The translations under genes and the position numbers were made by a program. From the NCBI GenBank assembly GCA_963930655.1, contig OZ005609.1, positions 10,646,501 through 10,710,500 of the forward strand: a DNA stretch of 64,000 bases, written 5' to 3'. The stretch comes from Myrica gale (lineage: Eukaryota; Streptophyta; Magnoliopsida; Fagales; Myricaceae). Shown piece by piece: positions 12,901 to 23,474 of the stretch. Position 1 is the first letter of the stretch; each line of letters begins with the position of its first letter. The notes below the pieces were generated by a model that did no database searches, had not been told where the DNA came from, and saw only the letters and a program-made list of their open reading frames with translations.

Positions 12901-15900
12901 GAACGGAGAGCGCCAAAGTTATTCAGTTACTCAAAAACAAATGACCAGATGAACTTGGTATGAACAATCCATTGTAAAGACTCGATTTCATAAAATAAAA
13001 GCATAACCCATTGCACAATGAAGATAATATTTATTGGTGAAAAGGCAAGTATGAGATCAATCATGTATCACATTACAACATATTTGATACTGGAAATTAC
13101 ATGAGCGCGTTGACTGGATCTGAAAAAAGATAATAAATACAATAAAAGGCAATGCTTATGTATGTCACACAAGTAGAAAATATATGAGGTTCCTAATTAG
13201 ATAAGGAAAAAGAAAAATAAAATGTATAAGTCGACATCCTCCCCCAAAAAATAATAAGAAAGAAGGCTCAAATGAGAAGAAGAAAATGGAAAATAATCAT
13301 AATTCTATTTCCACCTGAACAAGTTTTACCAAGGGATTGCATAGATATATAAATTCCATTGAAGCAATCAAATGAGGCTCATCCTATAAACATAGAGAAA
13401 AGAAAGGGGATGTATGAATATGAATTTGTTTCCAATATTAAGTGGAAATGAATTCATGTTCCTATAATGAACATAATTCTTCAGTTCGTCAACCAAGCAA
13501 CTGGAAGATATCATCACATCTAGATGTGAGCTGAGCAGCTTATTTTACCCAAATTGTCAATTGGAATAAACGATTAGCCACCAGAGGGCTATTTACATAG
13601 CAATTCAAATATCACAATGAACAAAATTCGTTAATTAGCAGGAAGGTAGGTCATTCAAGTTCTAATACTTTTGAGTCCCTCAAACTACGAGCCAGGAAAA
13701 CTTCCAGGGGATAAAAATAGAAAGGTGACGCTAATCCACATGAGAAGGAGTTATTAGGCATGTAAACCATTTTTGCTTCTTTATAGAATTGACTAACCCA
13801 AAAAGGGTACAAAGCCAGAGTCCATTTTCCAATACGAAATCCCTGACCTGCAGTGAAATGGACATCTTCACTGCTTTCTAATAGAAGTTTCGGAAGTTAC
13901 TCTGTTGTCAACTCAACTGTTTCTGCTTCATAAAAAAATTCTTAAGTGCATGCATCATCTTTTCTTTGTGAAGAAAATTCATCAAAAATACACCAAGGGG
14001 AAGCCACTCAAGAAAGCAAAAGAAAAGAAACAGCAAACAACACCAAGTACTGTAATTCTTCTGACAGAAAGGTCTGACCAAACCTCTCATTCTACTCCAA
14101 AGTGAAGCTACCATATAGCAATGACCATTCTAGTAAATTATATGTTTTCATAAGAGAATGCTCACTTCAACACAAGAAATAGTATAAGGAGGAAACGTGA
14201 GCATACATGGTAAGTAACTGAGCTACATTAGTGTGCTGCTTCACTAATCTACAAAAAACATCTACAGTCAAATTCAAGGCCGCTTCTTTCTCCTGCATGA
14301 GTGATGAAAAAGTCATTAATAAATGATTCCGCTTGAAGTACAAGTACACAGAATAGTAAACAAAAAATGGCCATGTATAGACGAGCAAGAACCTTTTCCA
14401 AGCTGGATGACCGGAACTCTTCCCAATATCTTTTGAAATCCAATTCCAGTTCATGTTTGTCTCTGATTTCAAGGGAAGAAAGATCAATAGCATGCATGAA
14501 TATTGTAAGCAGTCAAAAAGTTAACATGGATACTATGTTTGCCCCTGCTTTCGCAGGTGAAAAGATCATCCTTGACTTCCCTGGTTTCTTTCAATCTATA
14601 CCTTATGCAAATTGAAGAATTGAACACTGGACATAAAGGCGCTCCACATACACAAAAGTTATGGTGTCAAGTTAAGGGTCACTCCAACAGCAGAATATAC
14701 AAAGGACGAGCATAGGCTACCAAAAGCCATGTGTTATGACTTAAGTTCATCATAATTGATGATAAGAACAACTGGACAAGTATAAGCTTCTGATTATAAC
14801 TACTTTAATAACAGATACGGTTATCTCCTATACCATCAGAAATGCATATCGGTGAAACATGTTAGCTCAGTCCCGATAGTATGCCAACCTAAACACTTGA
14901 AATAATCTCAACACACACACATCTAATGCCGGAACTATCTGAACTTAATTTGACAGTGGTTACTGAATGATTTTCTTGGACGGAATGCATTCCCTTTTTT
15001 TGGCCAAACAACCTCAAGTATCCAATATCCTCAAACTCATGCAACCCACTTTAAGCAGAAGAATTGCAACATTGCTGGCTATTGACATCTGATCCCAAGC
15101 CACAGTAAGACTCGGTTAACAACTATCCTAGAGCAATAAAATAGAAAGGAAATAATATTGCAGTGAAGAGACACGGATTGATCCCTGACCAAGAAAGAAC
15201 TGAAAATTCTAAATTTAGTTCGGTGGCTGGCATCGAGGAAACCTAAGAGAAGATGGCAGGATAAAATTGGAAACCAGTTCCCTTTTAACCTACCAACAAT
15301 GCAATAATTCTATGATTGGAGAACATACATCAACAAAACAATAACTGGCCTATAATATTGGAGAACACAGCAGAAGTTTCTGCAGTTGGAAGTCAAAAGG
15401 ATGAAATCATAGTGTAGTAACACCCCCTAGCACATCAATGAGAAGTCAGTGTTATCAATCAACAGTAAAAACAGACAGGAAATGAAGCCACCAGCTATCT
15501 TTTCAACCTAAACACACACTACAAATGCTCCCCAGAAATATCATTTGACCACCAATGCCACATCGAACGCCATCAGCAGCCAAAGGACCTAGTTCAAAAC
15601 CTACAGAATACAAATCCATCTATTTATTACGAAATTCATCAAGCACCAAACTCGAATGCTCTGGTCAAGAGGTACTCAAAAGAGCTACCCCACTCGGAAA
15701 CAATCAGAAAAAGCATCGATAGCTATGCTCCGTCATTCCACAAGCTAAACTCAGGAATAGGGAAATTGCTCTCGTCATTACTCCTCAACCCCAAAACCTA
15801 CCCAAATTCGCCGTTTAAGTCCAAACCCAGCAGAAGCTTAAACCCGCATCAAATTCTACAACGACACGATTAAGCCAATGTAGCACTGACCACAGTTCAT

Positions 15901-16171
15901 TTCATCAGAGAAAAACCATTTTCATCACCTCGAATAAGTGACCAAATTGAGAGGGAAAAAGAAGAAGATAAAAGAAAGAAACAGTATCGAACCTCGCGGG
16001 AGAGGAAGAGGAGTCTTGCCAACGAGTTGAAGGAGCATTGTGATCGCGAGCCGACGACGGAGCCGAGGAGGAGGAGGAGGAAGAAGAAGAAGTGGCAGTC
16101 ACGGCAGTAGACGGAGATTGACTTAGACCGACCTTCTCTTTGAACTCCTTAAGCAATGTAACCCATTTCAT
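937..16171 (-). CDS. SPI: SPIRRIG-type BEACH-domain protein, 5' portion (15 exons)
   Basis: Large BEACH-family scaffold protein. In Arabidopsis SPIRRIG acts in membrane trafficking, cell shape and mRNA-body function; that role is transferred by homology. Exons, 5' to 3' on the minus strand: 16171-15993, 14462-14393, 14292-14207, 12836-12701, 12611-12555, 12184-12008, 10840-10649, 10510-10445, 9926-9812, 9482-8311, 8048-7349, 7259-7157, 7054-5940, 5811-4164, 3993-937. All junctions are GT-AG and phases add up, giving about 2,957 residues of an expected ~3,600. The start is the ATG of MKWVTLLKEFKEKVGL, conserved in the family; an in-frame ATG lies 27 bases upstream. Order seen: Ser-rich N-terminus, armadillo-like repeats, a concanavalin-A-like sandwich (about residues 1050-1300, GERSWPPAAGYSF), a neurobeachin-type middle region, and a PH-BEACH domain from about 2770. 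The exon ends after NLPRNS with a split Met codon; BEACH and WD40 exons must lie left of the window. No disabling change was seen. Confidence 0.95.
9534..9737. repeat. Two-copy tandem repeat, period about 103 bp, in SPI intron 9
   Basis: Two adjacent copies begin at 9534 and 9637 with GTTATAGGTGTATTT and both end in TTTGTAAGACCCTAAT. They differ at a few bases only. The repeat lies wholly within the intron between the exons at 9926-9812 and 9482-8311, so it does not affect coding. Confidence 0.9.
9971..10010. repeat. (GAA)n microsatellite in SPI intron 8
   Basis: About 13 GAA units. On the transcribed minus strand this is a CTT polypyrimidine run about 45 bases upstream of the acceptor of the exon starting at 9926, so its length could affect splice-acceptor strength. 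That effect is inference. Confidence 0.95.
14463..15992 (-). other. First intron of the SPI-type gene
   Basis: About 1.5 kb between exon 1 and exon 2. Donor AG|GTTCGA and acceptor ATCAG|AGAC join in frame to give the conserved RDKHELELDF. The interior is AT-rich, with no second gene or clear transposon seen. The 1.4-kb intron 12837-14206 is equally featureless. Confidence 0.7.
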
Positions 16172-16851
16172 TGTTTTCCGTTTCGATCCCTGAAACATGT
16201 GAGGCCCTCTCTCTCATCCGCCGGAACTCCCTTTTCCGATTACCAGATCCGACTCCCTTCCCCAAGGATCGTCCCGAACCTCCACACAATCCACGAATTC
16301 CAAAAGACCAACAAAATTTCAACAGAAACAGCTAAGCTGCCAATGCAAATGTATCAACCGACCGATCGAAATCAGCTGCGGAATATCAAAAGCGCAGAGA
16401 TCTACGAATTCAAATATCCCTTAGATGCGCGTCCGTGATCTGTGTTCGCCGCTCTTTCCCCGTGTCTACTTTCTCTTTTCTATCGGAAGATGATTTTTTC
16501 GAAAAAAATTTGTTTTATCTTATCTTTTTTTTTTCGAATCCGTGGAACAAGGAGAACATAAAGGGAAGGGGAATCGCAGACCTCGGTGAAGGAGAGAAAG
16601 AAAGGGGGCGAGATATGTAAGACTGATAAATAGATATAAAGAAAAAAGGAAGATAGTGGAAACGCTTCTCTTTGAGTCTCTGATGTCTCTTCTCTGTACC
16701 GGGTTTCGGACGGCCTCACCGCGCCTTGTTTCTCGCTCTATATCCTCTCTCTTAAAGTGCATTCTCTCTCCCTCTCTAGGTTATACCACGTCAGCGCGGG
16801 ACCCACGTATGCGAGTCCTCCACGTGGCGTATCGAGATTTACGTCCAAGAC
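16172..16851 (-). promoter_or_regulatory. 5' leader and promoter region of the SPI-type gene
   Basis: This is the 680 bp between the SPI start codon and the hAT MITE. It is rich in CT/GA runs (for example around 16660-16780), as often seen in plant 5' leaders. No confident TATA box or transcription start can be fixed by eye, and any 5' UTR intron would be undetected. Confidence 0.4.
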
Positions 16852-16859
16852 GTGATTGC

Positions 16860-17404
16860 TAGGGGTGAACAGAACCGGACCGCAGACCGGACCGGACTGG
16901 AAAACCGGACCGGATTTCCGGTCCGGTCCGGTCCTTTTTTTAAAAATGCGGTCCGGTCCGGACCGGACCGGATAAATCCGGTTATCCGGTCCGGTCCGGT
17001 CCTCTTTAATAATAAATGCGGTCCGGACCGGACCGGACCGCATTTATTAAAAAAATAAAAAATATATATTTTTTATATTTTTAATACAAATTATAAACAT
17101 AAAACGTTTAATTTTTATCTAAACTAAAACTTAACATTTTTATATACACTTCCCATTTGAAATTAACCTAAAAAAATTTTGAAAAAAATTAAAAAAATTA
17201 AAAAAATTGAAAAAAATTAAAAAAAAATTAAAACCGGTCCGGACCACTTAAGTGGTCCGGACCGGACCGCATTTAGTGAAACCGGACCGGACCGGACCAC
17301 TTATAAGTGGTCCGGTCCGGTCCTATATTATTTAAGGACCGCAATGCGGTCCGGACCGGAATGCGGTCCGAAAAACCGGACCGCATTCCGGTTGTGCAGC
17401 CCTA
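16860..17404. mobile_element. hAT-type MITE with GGTCC/CCGGA palindromic arms
   Basis: A 545-bp element with termini TAGGGGTG and CAGCCCTA. It is flanked on both sides by the perfect 8-bp target duplication GTGATTGC (16852-16859 and 17405-17412). Both subterminal regions are packed with interleaved GGTCCGGTCC and CCGGACCGGA units that can fold back, around an AT-rich core (about 17041-17230). It has no coding capacity. Eight-base duplications and TA-GGGTG-like ends are typical of hAT elements. It is probably mobilised in trans by a hAT transposase; the element at 23134 has similar ends. Confidence 0.85.
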
Positions 17405-17412
17405 GTGATTGC

Positions 17413-17725
17413 TTCTCCGACGTTGGTATTTTTTGTTTGTTTGTTTGTTTATTATTTTAAGCGACGTCGTAGACCTCTTTTGTTTGGTCTCCTTAGATTT
17501 GTGAATCCTAATAGCAAAGCCGTTTAAGCTAATTACCCAAAACAAATTAAAAAAATCATTTAAATTATATTTTCCCAATTATATTTCTGTTGATATTTTT
17601 GCCCAGTAAATAAATAAATCTATATATATAGAGAGAGATTTTCACTATATCCACTTTCTAAAGTCCTATTATATTTTCAGTAGAAAATTGAAAGTAGGGT
17701 TCTATTATATTATATAATATAATAG
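17413..17725. other. Intergenic, no gene seen
   Basis: AT-rich stretch between two MITEs, with a short (TTTG)n run near 17435 and TATA-rich sequence near 17620-17720. Nothing codes convincingly in any frame. Confidence 0.6.
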
Positions 17726-17733
17726 GTATTCAT

Positions 17734-17906
17734 CACTGGCTGAGGCAAGGGAGGGCGGACCGGGGCCACTGCCCCGGTTGGCTCCCTAAAACAAAAATTT
17801 TTACACCTAAATTTTTGTTTTTATTTTTTTTTCAAATAAATTATTTTTTTACCATTTTTCTTTAAGAACTTGCCCCCCATTAATCACCTTTCTGGCTCCG
17901 CTTATG
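17734..17906. mobile_element. Short hAT-like MITE, copy 1
   Basis: A 173-bp element flanked by the duplication GTATTCAT (17726-17733 and 17907-17914). It contains GGCGGACCGGGGCCACTGCC, a run including ACACCTAAATTTT, and a GGCTCCGC-bearing end. A homologous copy in reverse orientation lies at 54515-54673. The length of the duplication and the GGCGGA-type ends suggest a hAT derivative. Confidence 0.75.
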
Positions 17907-17914
17907 GTATTCAT

Positions 17915-19411
17915 TATCTTAATTCCTCTTACTAAGGTATTTTTTATTACATTTTCATTTAGATAATGTAGAGAACATGACATGCTCTATTGCTTGAGAA
18001 GAAAAAACAAAGATAAAAGTGAAATTAGAAGTAATAGCATAGACTCACGATCGAGGAAATGCTCAGTTTGCAACGTGTGGGAAGACTTCCTCTTTCTCTT
18101 AATTGATAACAGGGGACGTGCCATACACATCCTATTTTAGTATTAGAAAAATATTAAAACTATTAAGATAATAAAATTAAATATCAAAGTAAATGAATAA
18201 AATAGTGGGTTCGACCCCCCAATCGCAAGACATGCACGACCATTCAGGGCTTCTTCTTTCTTTCTTGTTAAGATGTCACGTTTTGGACATTGTTTTAAAT
18301 GCTCAACTATTGTAATTAAATATAACAAATTAAACAAAAAAAAAGATGAAGAAATAATTTACTCCAAAACTTCGGAAGAATTACTCGGTACTCAACTCAA
18401 TATCTAGGTTTATGTTCATTTTTTTACTTTTTTTTTAAGATTAGAATATATTCACAAAACTACCACAGAACATCTTAAGAATTAAAACATAAACACCAAT
18501 ACATTTTACACAATCTCTAACAACTTTTTACTTTTTTATTTAACACAAATTTTTTCTCTCTTTACTTTTTCAATAATTTTAATACTCTTTTATTAAAAAA
18601 TTACATCAAATTATTTATTTCTCCACTTTATAGAAATATTTATAAGATATTATTCAACATAAATATTCACAATTTCTATTCCAAAACTGAAATTGTGTGT
18701 CAATGACGTGAAGCTGGCAAGGGGTTAGATGAATCCGAGACTGACACAGGACCTAATTTAAGGTGAGCGCTATAAGGAAAAGCCACCTTTTACTGGTACA
18801 GTACAGGGTTGAAATTTATGGTCATTTTACTTTTCTGTATTTTCAAATAAATTTACGTAAACAAATAAAAAGAAAAATATTACGTCACATGATTTTAACA
18901 ATGGAATGAAGCACTTAAATGAAATTTAATAGTTTACAAGTATAATGTAGTAAAATTGGTAATTTGAATCACATCAACTATAATGTAAAAAGAGTATAAT
19001 ATATAAGTGACTTCTCTTCCCTTTTTTTTCGGCGGACAACTTGGAATCCGTCAGAAGAATCCTAAACACCATCAAATGTGAAGGAGCTCTAAAGATTTCA
19101 AACAACTCATCCGTTCTTCGCAGATGAAGTGGGTATTACGCATGGCGAGTTGATAGAGGTGCATGTGGCGGAGGCAAAATGATGTCGCGCACTGAGATTG
19201 ACGGTCCCCGTGTGAGGGTATTAGTTCGGATTAAGCCTTTCTCTGACGCATGTATGCTTGTCATCTTGCCAAACCATCGAGACGATAGACGAAGATAAAG
19301 ATAAAGCTTTTTTCTCTCTCGTTTTTGGGTCACCTGGGTTGACTTTCGTTGTTAGCTAGACGACAATTTTTACATCTCCTCTCTCTATAGAAATAAGTAG
19401 TTTGACTTGTA
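17915..19411. other. Intergenic, AT-rich, no gene seen
   Basis: About 1.5 kb with poly-A and poly-T runs and scattered short frames of no recognisable family. A GGTTCGACCCCC motif near 18208 resembles a tRNA B box, but no matching A box or tRNA fold was found. Confidence 0.5.
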
Positions 19412-19604
19412 TTTGCGTTCGTTTGCTCAAAATTTTAAGTTTAAAATTTTTAATAAAATAAATATATTTTAAAATTTTTAATTTTAATACATATACTTCA
19501 AAATTTTCATAAATTCTAATAAATTTTAATATTTTAAAATTTTAAAAATTTTAAAAATTTTAAAATTTTAAAAATACTCTTCAAAATTTCGTATACAAAC
19601 GCCA
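19412..19604. mobile_element. Candidate MITE with TTTG-type inverted ends
   Basis: The left end TTGCGTTCGTTTGCTCAAAA and the right end AAAATTTCGTATACAAACGC are imperfect inverted repeats around a core of TTTTAAAATTTT repeats. No clean target duplication was found. It resembles the PIF/Tourist-like MITEs elsewhere in the window. Confidence 0.45.
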
Positions 19605-19941
19605 TCTCGGAAGAAAGAAGGAAGTGTGTTGGAGGTGCTTTCCTTGCGTGAATCAATAATTTTGAGTTCATCTGATCGGGTCCTTACAGCAATCGATGAC
19701 CTTCTTAAGGTTGGACCTATTAATCTCAGTCGCATTCTAGGAGAGTGAGCTTTACTTTACCCACGAAGATAGATATAGCTCCATTTTTTTTATTCGCGAA
19801 TCTCAATTTTAATCATTTTTCTTTTTTTTTTTAATAAACAATGATGATTAGATATTTCTCGACCCGCTTCACTAGGCTCAGCTTAGTAATAGCGTGGTTT
19901 TACAAAGAAAGCCCTAAAAATAAAAGGTTGTGTTTGAGTGT
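19605..19941. other. Intergenic, no gene seen
   Basis: About 340 bp of mixed sequence with a poly-T run near 19822. No feature could be supported. Confidence 0.4.
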
Positions 19942-19944
19942 TAA

Positions 19945-20423
19945 CAGTACAAAAAAATAGTTCTATAGTGGCGGTCGCTAAAAATACTGCTATAGATTTC
20001 ATATTCCGATGTTTTACTTAAAACGCGACTAAAAAGACCTTTATAGCGGCGGTCCGTATAGCAGTTGTCACTGTAGCCGCCTGTAGCGGCGGTAACTGTA
20101 GTAGCGGTCGCTGACCGCAGCTATATAACGTCTGCAGCGGCGGTTGTGTGAAAACCGCGGTTATAGGTCACCCAACCGCCGCTATAGACCTATAGCGGCG
20201 GTCGTCTATAGCGGCGATCATATTAGGTATGTAGACCGCCGCTACAGACCTTTAGTGTCAAAACAACGCAATTGCGTCCGAAACCGCCGCTATAGACCCG
20301 AGGTCTTCACCAGCGGTCACCCGAACCGTCCCAATAGACCTATGTCTACAGGTATATAGCAGCGGTTTTGTGACCTATAACAGCGGTTTCCGACCGCTGT
20401 TATAGGTCGATTTTTTTGTAATG
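19945..20423. mobile_element. Non-autonomous CACTA (En/Spm-like) element
   Basis: A 479-bp element. The left end CAGTACAAAAAAAT and the right end (reverse complement CATTACAAAAAAAT) are CACTA-type terminal repeats. The 3-bp target duplication TAA is present on both sides (19942-19944, 20424-20426). The interior is a dense array of direct and inverted copies of a CCGCCGCTATAGAC-like motif, as expected of subterminal transposase-binding repeats. No coding region. Confidence 0.85.
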
Positions 20424-20426
20424 TAA

Positions 20427-20815
20427 AATTTTAGAGATGTTATAATTTTAAAGTATTGTAATGGATGAAAAAATAGAGATTGAGATAATTTAAATTAATT
20501 TTTTATATTTATTATTATAAAAGAAATAATTAGATAAAAAAGAGATATTATATTATAATTATTTTAAAATTAAGCCTAACATTTTAATAAACAAACGCAG
20601 CCGCTGCCTAAATGAAACTTTCTTCCGCATAGAAAGAATTTGATGGCAAGTCCAATCAATCGTACAAAATCACCGAGGGAGGAAAGGTGACTGCCTTCCC
20701 CACAAGCAGCGAACTCCTGTAAAATCAAAAGAAAAGTATACATCTTGGAGGAAACTCGAGGGAGGCTCCTGGTACAATGGTCATTTTCTCCCACCCATTT
20801 TGCCACAAAAACACC
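20427..20815. other. Intergenic, possible MITE end, no gene
   Basis: It contains AAACAAACGCAGCC near 20590, which matches the terminal motif of the PIF-type MITE at 36218, so a degraded copy may lie at about 20430-20600. The rest is unrecognised. Confidence 0.35.
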
Positions 20816-20826
20816 TTTCCATATGC

Positions 20827-21832
20827 TTTTTTTTCTTGAAAAACAACCAACAGATTAAAAATGACTAAAAAACAAACACAACAAAATGACTAACACAGAC
20901 ACAACCACAGGACAGACATAGACACAACCAGCAAGACCCTCCAACGAATCAGAGGAACCACTATGAACTTCATGCAGGGCAGAGGGAGTGATGGCCGGAC
21001 ATAGTAGGCAAAGCTACTAAGACCTGGACAAGCCAAAAAAGCGCCACAAGGGACGCGTAGCGAGACCCAATAAAGGGTCGGAAAAGAGCCACAAGGACTC
21101 GGATAAGCCCACAGAAGGGGCGGACAGAAAACCACGGAACTAAACAAACAACAAGCCCTAAACAGAGGGGCAAACCCAAACGGGCTAAAACACGAGCCTC
21201 AAACAGAGGGGCAGGCCCAAAGAGGCGACCACAGACCAACAAACAAGCCCGAAACATAGGGGCCGACCCAAACGGGTTTATTTCAATGCTGATAGACACC
21301 GGCGGCGGCACGTGCGGCGGCGCGTGCGGCGGAGGTGGCGGCGCGTGGTGAACGGCAGGGCAGAACCTTTGTGGAAAACGGAGCGCAAGGGCCACACGTT
21401 CCACTCCGGAGGAGAATGACTGGGTTCGGGGGGCGGAGAGGCATCCACGCGCGGCAAAGAGCCGCCGCGCGTCAGATCCACGCGTCGCGCGTGTGGCGCG
21501 TGGATCAAGAGTCGCCACCGCTTTGACGCCGGGGAAGATGGATCTGCTAGCTCTCGGCGGGAGGAGTCCAACCAGCCGGCGCGTGCGTGTTAAAAGGAGA
21601 CGGAAAACGTCGAAAACCGATTGGAAGCCACCTGCAAGAAAAAACCAAAAAACAACACAACAGAGCCACCACTGACCGGACCGGAGAGAAGGATAGGGAA
21701 GAGGGAAGAGGGGGAGTGGAAAAAGAGAAGAAAAAAGGAGGAGGGGGGGTGAAGGAGCCGGAGCTCCCCCCTCCTCCGTAAGGGCACTGTTTATAGGCGG
21801 CTACCAGAGTTGAGAGCGTTTTCCGTTTGCGT
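20827..21832 (-). mobile_element. Retroposed element with 11-bp target duplication
   Basis: About 1.0 kb, GC-rich at its 5' end (near 21832 on the minus strand), with a short A-rich tail at the 3' end (20827-20838 read on the minus strand). It is flanked by the perfect 11-bp repeat TTTCCATATGC (20816-20826 and 21833-21843). A tail plus a variable-length duplication is the signature of target-primed reverse transcription. Near 21150-21280 there are about three copies of a ~42-bp unit containing GTTTGGGTTTGCCCCTCTG. An open frame of 182 codons (21518-20970) is Pro/Leu/Ala-rich and matches no domain I know. It may be a non-autonomous LINE or a retroposed transcript; the family is undetermined. 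Confidence 0.7.
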
Positions 21833-21975
21833 TTTCCATATGCAAAGGGAGATCTATGATCGGTAAGAAAAGACACGCGATGTCCCTTCCACCACCTACC
21901 CTTTCTCCTTCATGAGCAGGACGACGATAGTATAAAACCCATAGGTACGTACAAAAAACGATAACATGAATATAA

Positions 21976-22154
21976 GAGTGTGTTCGGTTAAGGTGTTTTG
22001 TGAGGATTTTTTGTATTTTGAGAATTTTTATGTGATATTAACTTTATTGGTATGCATATTGTAGTTATATTTATGTGGTGTGAAAAATGATGTTTGGTTG
22101 TAGAATCCTGAGAATTCAAAAAATCCTGTGAATTCATGGTAAACGAACAACCTC
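21976..22154. mobile_element. PIF/Harbinger-type MITE, copy 1 of a local pair
   Basis: A 179-bp element with ends GAGTGTGTTCGG and CGAACAACCTC and a 3-bp TAA target duplication on both sides. The interior, including ATATTAACTTTATTGGTATGC, is homologous to the neighbouring copy at 22211-22399. Confidence 0.65.
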
Positions 22155-22210
22155 TAATATTTTGTTGTCTCTCTACACACACACATATATATATATATAC
22201 ACGACTCTAA

Positions 22211-22399
22211 GAGGTTGTTCGATTTAGGTGTTTTTTGAAAAAAATTTGTGTTTTGAAAATTTTTAGATGATGTTAACTTTATTGATATGCGTGTTGTAAT
22301 TATTTTTATATGAAGTTAAAAATAATATTTAATTATAAAATTTTTTATATAGTAAAAATTTTAAAAATCCTCAAGATAATTAGATAACCGAACAGCCAC
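22211..22399. mobile_element. PIF/Harbinger-type MITE, copy 2 of a local pair
   Basis: A 189-bp element with ends GAGGTTGTTCG and CGAACAGCCAC, in the same orientation as copy 1 and only 56 bp from it. The left flank is TAA and the right flank is TGA, so the duplication is degenerate. The interior contains TTAACTTTATTGATATGC. Confidence 0.6.
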
Positions 22400-22402
22400 T
22401 GA

Positions 22403-23125
22403 CTTAACTATCGGAGGCTGGGCTCACGAGAAAGCCCCTCGTCGCGCTTCATTGTGCAGGCTTCCTACCCATAAAACTGGACTGCGGCCCCATCATTCAT
22501 GTGGACCACAGTAGATTTTTTGGCTCCATTAGACAGTTTGTTCTTTTTTCCTTCAAAGTCATTCTTTGGTTGATATTCTCTCTCTTCTCATGAGTAATTA
22601 ATCGGTATATTACAACATTTTTATACTTGACAGTTGATATAAAACTCATCTTTAATCAATTTTACACCTTGATAATTTCTATATTTCTATGTACTCTGAA
22701 GAGAAATTATAATAAAACAATGCATGTACGCATTTCAATTTCGTTTACTCGATAAAAAAATCATGTACGCCTTCTATTAATAATGTTATTATTATTATCA
22801 AAATAAATAGTTAAAGAGAATAGAATTTACACCCATTAAAATGAATAAAACGTAAATTGTGCTTTATTCTTTTGTATTTAGGACTATAGATTGCATAACG
22901 TTAAATTATGTATATAATGCTGGTATGCTAGTAAGGTTAAGTAAAACTTATTTCAGTAGTTTAAAAAAATCGACTAAAACTGAGTAAAAGAATATATAAA
23001 TGAATATATATATATAATGGGGGTCTTTAAATATTATTGCATTAACACCCTTACTTTTACTATTTTAATTCCCTCTTAAAATATTCTTCTATTGTGATTC
23101 TTCTGCTCATTCGGTTTAAGTTACA
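22403..23125. other. Intergenic, no gene seen
   Basis: AT-rich sequence immediately left of the autonomous-type hAT element. No coding frame or repeat could be supported. Confidence 0.5.
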
Positions 23126-23474
23126 AATATAGCTAAGGGTGAAACCGGATGGTCACTCCGGTTCCGGTTCCGGTACTCACCGGAATGAGATTTTCAATTC
23201 CGGTTCCATTCCGGAATTTACCGGAACGGAACCGGAATTGGAACCGAAATTTCCGGAGCCGGAACCGGAATTTCCGGTTCCTTATATGGGCCTAAAAAAA
23301 TATATTTAGTTTAGGCCCAACTTTTTTTAAAAGCCCAAAGCCAAAATTTGGCTGTTTTTTTTCCTGAACAAATGTCTCTTTAATTATTTTTTCCAAAATA
23401 TATAAATACAATCATGTATAAACGAAGCTAGAGTTAATTGAAATAGGATATCAGCCACTAAAATACTAAATAGA

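Noticed and set aside
16738-17058. Open frames with RTGPDRI-type repeats
   Set aside because: They are translations of the GGTCC/CCGGA arrays of the MITE.
18190-18220. tRNA B-box-like GGTTCGACCCCC
   Set aside because: No A box at the right distance and no cloverleaf could be drawn.
20144-20359. 71-codon open frame on the plus strand
   Set aside because: It is a read-through of the CCGCCGCTATAGAC repeats of the CACTA derivative (repetitive RYRP residues), not a gene.
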